This document shows positions 61,222-64,000 of a stretch of 64,000 nucleotides of DNA, piece by piece (positions within the stretch are counted from its first letter, which is position 1; every line of letters starts with the position of its first letter). Both the position numbers and the translations under genes were made by a program. A model generated the notes under the pieces. That model was given only the letters and a program-made list of their open reading frames with translations. It was not told the origin of the DNA and did no database searches. This DNA is from Peptococcaceae bacterium UBA7702 (GTDB lineage: Bacteria > Bacillota > Dehalobacteriia > UBA7702): contig DLGE01000001.1 in NCBI GenBank assembly GCA_002482535.1, positions 62,001 to 126,000 of the forward strand, in the 5' to 3' direction.

Positions 61222-62460
61222 ATGTTTTTTTCAGCCATTGGCATCGATCACCGCGCAGACGCGCAAAAAAGAGAAAAATATGCTTTCAGTGATACCCAAA
61301 AGCTGGAGTTCGCCGCCCTTTTGGCAGAAAGGGGGATCTTTGAAAATGTGATCCTCTCCACCTGCAACCGCAGCGAAGTCTGGGTTTTTGCCAAGGACAA
61401 CGGTCATCTCACCGAAGATCTGACGGCCTGTTACCGCTCTTTTTTTGACGGTGATGAGAGCATCATCTCCTGTTATGAAGGGAGTGACGCGGTTCGCCAC
61501 ATCTTTCGCGTGACGGCGGGACTGGAATCGGCCATCATTGGCGAAGATGAAATTTACCGTCAGGTGAAAGAGAGCTTTGAGGCGAGCCAACGCTTCGGCA
61601 ATACCGGCAAAGTTTTTAACCGCCTCTTTCAATCCGCGGCGCGCTGCGCCAAAGAGATCAAAAGTCATTTGAAAGTTTCGGAAATCCCCATTTCCCCAGG
61701 GTATATCGGCCTTAAATTTTTGAAACAGGAAGCGGGCTCCTTTACGGATAAAACCATGCTGATCATGGGTTTCGGTGAAATCGGCCAAAAGTTCTACCGC
61801 TATGCCCGGGAATACGGCATGGAGCGGGTCATTGTTTGCAGCCGCTCTGAAAAACGGGCCAGGGAGGTGCTGGACTGCGCCGAAAACGCTCAGTACCGTC
61901 CCTTTGCCTGCTGGAAGGAGTTGCTCCCCGAAGCGGATATCGTGGTCACGGCAACCCGCTGTCCTCACTACATCATCAAAAAAGACCAGTTGTTAACGAG
62001 GGAGAAGCCCCTCTATCTCCTGGATATGTCCATACCCAGAAATATCGAGGGCAGCGTTGGTGAACTGCCCCTGCACCATCTCTATAACGTCGACGCCCTG
62101 ACGGTGACCGCCAATGAAAACATGCAGGCCCGCAAGGAATTGTGCAAAACAGGGGAAACGGTCATTGACCGCTATGTGGAGGAGTTTTTCGACTGGCTCA
62201 GCCGCCTGAAAGAAGATGAGGTCATCGAATCCCTTCATCAGTCCGTGGATCGGGTTATGGAGAACCACCTTGGTTATCTTTTCGGCAAGATTGACGTCAA
62301 CGAAAAAGAAAAGAGTATCATCAGCCGAACCATGCAGGCGGCAATGAAAAAAGCGCTGATGAATCCCATCGTCTCCTTAAAAACCATGGAAGACAAAGAA
62401 AAGCGGCAGGCTTATTCCAAAGTGATGGAAGAGCTCTTCGATTTGAAACGGAAGGTGTAG
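61222..62460 (+). CDS. hemA: Glutamyl-tRNA reductase
   Basis: 412 residues. The nucleophilic Cys48 is in LSTCNRSEVWVF. Other features are GLESAIIGEDEIYRQVK, an NADPH Rossmann motif LIMGFGEIGQKFYRYA, and a C-terminal dimerisation helix (about 310-412). It makes glutamate-1-semialdehyde from glutamyl-tRNA, the first step of the C5 pathway. The start is shifted compared with most relatives by a short MFFSAIGIDHR. It ends with TAG. Confidence 0.95.
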   Translation: MFFSAIGIDHRADAQKREKYAFSDTQKLEFAALLAERGIFENVILSTCNRSEVWVFAKDNGHLTEDLTACYRSFFDGDESIISCYEGSDAVRHIFRVTAGLESAIIGEDEIYRQVKESFEASQRFGNTGKVFNRLFQSAARCAKEIKSHLKVSEIPISPGYIGLKFLKQEAGSFTDKTMLIMGFGEIGQKFYRYAREYGMERVIVCSRSEKRAREVLDCAENAQYRPFACWKELLPEADIVVTATRCPHYIIKKDQLLTREKPLYLLDMSIPRNIEGSVGELPLHHLYNVDALTVTANENMQARKELCKTGETVIDRYVEEFFDWLSRLKEDEVIESLHQSVDRVMENHLGYLFGKIDVNEKEKSIISRTMQAAMKKALMNPIVSLKTMEDKEKRQAYSKVMEELFDLKRKV

Positions 62461-62462
62461 CG

Positions 62463-63170
62463 ATGTTTTATCCCTTATGCATCGAAATGGAGAACAAGGC
62501 GGTGCTGATCATCGGCGGCGGCCAAATCGGCCTGCACAAAGCGGAAGTTTTGGCCAAGGCCGGGGCTGATATTACCCTGATTGCCCCCGACCGCTTAGAG
62601 GGTTGGGCGGCGCTGCCTGTGGTCTGGCGGCGGGAACGTTATGGCGGCCAATCTTTGGACGGCTATTTTTTGGTGATTTGTGCCACCGACGATCTCGTGC
62701 TCAACGGAGAAGTCGCCGGGAAATGCAAAAAGCGGGGCATTCTCTGCGACAATACTTCCGCAGGCCAAAGCGGCGATCTGCTTTTCCCCGCCGTGGTCCA
62801 AAAAGGCGGTTATACCGCCGCCGTGACCAGCAATGGGCAAACGCCGTTTCTGACCAAAAAGATCAAAGGCGAGATCGAAAAGATTTTAGCCCCCTACGAT
62901 GAAGAAACCGTGGCTTTGCTGGCAAAGACACGTTTGCATATCCTTGAACATTTCCCGGCGGAGAAAAAAGCGCTCTTACATAAGCTGGCGCTGGCGCCGT
63001 TAAGCATCATCAGAGAGAAAGGAAATCCCGATGAAATTAGTGATTGGCTCCAGAGGGAGCAAACTGGCGCTGGTGCAGACCAATCTGATTGCCGACGCCA
63101 TCAAGAAAGCGAATCCTCAGGTGGAAACGGAAATCAAGATCATCAAAACGAAAGGCGACATCATTCTTGA
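62463..63170 (+). CDS. Precorrin-2 dehydrogenase-like protein (SirC/Met8 N-domain)
   Basis: 235 residues as read. The NAD-binding motif is VLIIGGGQIGLHKAEVLAKAGAD, followed by FLVICATDDLVLNGEVAGKCKK, the Cys/Asp-containing LCDNTSAGQSGDLLFPAVV and SNGQTPFLTKKIKGEIEKIL. It oxidises precorrin-2 to sirohydrochlorin, the substrate of CbiK. The frame continues 140 bases into hemC, so the last 46 residues (from about D-E-I-S-D-W-L) are low-complexity and hydrophilic and overlap hemC in another frame. The conserved domain is complete before that point. Confidence 0.9.
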   Translation: MFYPLCIEMENKAVLIIGGGQIGLHKAEVLAKAGADITLIAPDRLEGWAALPVVWRRERYGGQSLDGYFLVICATDDLVLNGEVAGKCKKRGILCDNTSAGQSGDLLFPAVVQKGGYTAAVTSNGQTPFLTKKIKGEIEKILAPYDEETVALLAKTRLHILEHFPAEKKALLHKLALAPLSIIREKGNPDEISDWLQREQTGAGADQSDCRRHQESESSGGNGNQDHQNERRHHS

Positions 63171-63912
63171 TCAGCCTTTAAACGTGATCGGCGATAAGGG
63201 TCTCTTTGTCAAGGAGATTGAGGAAGCGCTGCTTTGTCATGAGATCGACCTGGCCGTGCACAGTCTGAAAGATATGCCCGCCCAACTTCCTGAAGGTCTT
63301 ACTCTGGCGGTGACGCCAGAGCGGGAGGATCCCAGAGATGTCTTGGTGACCTTCCACGGTGAAAAAAGCTTAAAGGAATTGCCCCCAAAGGCCAAAATCG
63401 CCACCGGCAGTCTGCGCCGGGGTATTCAGATCAAGCGGCTTTGCGATAGGGTGGAGGTTAAGGAAATTCGCGGCAACGTGGAAACCCGCATCAATAAGAG
63501 CAGGGAAAACGGCTATGACGGCGTGATTTTGGCCGCCGCGGGCCTTAACCGTCTGGGCCTTCCTTACGACGGCGTGGTTTTTAGCACCGAAGAGATGCTG
63601 CCCGCCCCCGCCCAGGGTATTTTGGGGTTGGAGACGAGGTGCGGTGATGAAGCGGTGATCGGCTTGTTAAAACCGCTGCACCACGCGGAAAGTCACCGCC
63701 AGGCACTGGCGGAAAGAGCCTTTTTACGTGATATCGAAGGCGGCTGCCACGCCCCCATGGGCGTCTGCTGTAAAATCGACGGCATGAGCTTTACCCTGCG
63801 GGGTTTTTTCCAAACGGAAACGGATTATCTGGAAGAAACCGTTTACGGCGTCGCCGGCACGGAAGCGGCCAAGGGCAAAGAGTTGGCCTTAGCTTTAAGG
63901 GGGAGGATGTGA
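63031..63912 (+). CDS. hemC: Porphobilinogen deaminase (hydroxymethylbilane synthase)
   Basis: 293 residues, slightly shorter than the typical 305-315. It starts MKLVIGSRGSKLALVQTNLIAD. Active-site features include VHSLKDMPAQLPEGL, TGSLRRGIQIKRL and NVETRINK; the dipyrromethane cofactor Cys is C239 in IEGGCHAPMG. It polymerises four porphobilinogens. The AAAGGAAAT ribosome-binding site lies inside the preceding gene, which overlaps it by 140 bases. Confidence 0.96.
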   Translation: MKLVIGSRGSKLALVQTNLIADAIKKANPQVETEIKIIKTKGDIILDQPLNVIGDKGLFVKEIEEALLCHEIDLAVHSLKDMPAQLPEGLTLAVTPEREDPRDVLVTFHGEKSLKELPPKAKIATGSLRRGIQIKRLCDRVEVKEIRGNVETRINKSRENGYDGVILAAAGLNRLGLPYDGVVFSTEEMLPAPAQGILGLETRCGDEAVIGLLKPLHHAESHRQALAERAFLRDIEGGCHAPMGVCCKIDGMSFTLRGFFQTETDYLEETVYGVAGTEAAKGKELALALRGRM

Positions 63913-63913
63913 C

Positions 63914-64000
63914 ATGAAAAACGGAAAAGTATATCTGGTCGGCGCGGGCCCCGGTGATTACGGCTTGATCACTGTAAAAGGTCTGGAAACCATCGCCATT
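63914..64000 (+). CDS. cobA: Start of uroporphyrinogen-III C-methyltransferase (CobA, possibly fused to HemD), cut by the window end
   Basis: Only 29 codons are visible, from ATG 63914 with GGGAGGATG before it. They read GKVYLVGAGPGDYGLITVKGLETI, the N-terminal SAM-binding loop of SUMT enzymes. It would make precorrin-2. In many Bacillota this gene is fused to hemD, but the window ends too early to tell. Confidence 0.88.
   Translation, partial: MKNGKVYLVGAGPGDYGLITVKGLETIAI

Noticed and set aside
63031..63170. Programmed frameshift joining the precorrin-2 dehydrogenase and HemC
   Set aside because: hemC has its own ribosome-binding site and a standard N-terminus, and no slippery heptamer with a following structure is evident.

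Overview
The window (about 50% GC by eye) comes from an anaerobic, endospore-forming member of the Bacillota, either Clostridia or a spore-forming Negativicutes/Peptococcaceae-like lineage. Evidence for spore formation: two alpha/beta-type small acid-soluble spore proteins, the germination protease that degrades them, and YlbJ. Evidence for an anaerobic corrinoid-based lifestyle: the anaerobic (cobalt-early) cobalamin pathway, acetate kinase, radical SAM enzymes, a methyl-tetrahydrofolate:corrinoid methyltransferase and two MttB-family methyltransferases. I cannot name the species.

Layout. (1) 1-26 kb is mostly core genome: a radical SAM/TIGR03936 pair with RNase G; an Asp23 protein, fatty acid kinase and RecG; a spore block (two SASPs, an SLH protein, gpr); rsmD, a coiled-coil protein and ylbJ; ackA; yceD-rpmF-plsX-acpP-rnc-radical SAM-smc-ftsY; and an MTA/5'-deoxyadenosine salvage trio (mtnP, mtnA, a deaminase). 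(2) 25.9-31.4 kb is a complete pyrrolysine (Pyl) system in the bacterial split-synthetase form: pylSc, pylD, the amber suppressor tRNA-Pyl, pylB, pylC, a methyltransferase of the MtgA/MtrH type, and pylSn. (3) 31.5-40.1 kb is a methylotrophy island with two PAS/sigma-54 activators, an MttB gene interrupted by an in-frame TAG at the Pyl position, two tandem EamA transporters, and a second MttB paralogue with a Trp codon (TGG) at that position. Good -24/-12 sigma-54 promoters precede both mttB genes. (4) 40.2-45.8 kb holds a large GLUG/FN3/SLH surface protein gene split by an exact 85-bp tandem duplication, divergent from an unusual Xre-like regulator. (5) 45.9-64 kb is cobalamin and tetrapyrrole synthesis. 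An AraC regulator, cobD, cbiK and the cobalt transporter cbiOQNM lie on the minus strand. cobQ, cbiB, cbiC, cbiD, cbiET, cbiG, cbiH, cbiJ, cbiA, hemA, sirC, hemC and the start of cobA lie on the plus strand. Two divergent cobalamin riboswitches, each followed by a terminator, control the two arms.

How it fits together. PylB, PylC and PylD make pyrrolysine from lysine. PylSc and PylSn charge it onto tRNA-Pyl, which reads the TAG in mttB. MttB would move a methyl group from a methylamine to a corrinoid protein, and the MtgA-like enzyme would pass it to tetrahydrofolate. The corrinoid itself is made by the B12 cluster at the other end of the window. No MttC-type corrinoid protein, corrinoid-reactivating protein, cbiL or cbiF lies in this window. 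The points most worth a second look are the TAG/TGG pair of MttB paralogues with their EamA transporters and sigma-54 control, terminators placed directly in front of pylB and pylSn, and the frame-breaking 85-bp duplication, which could act as a reversible switch.
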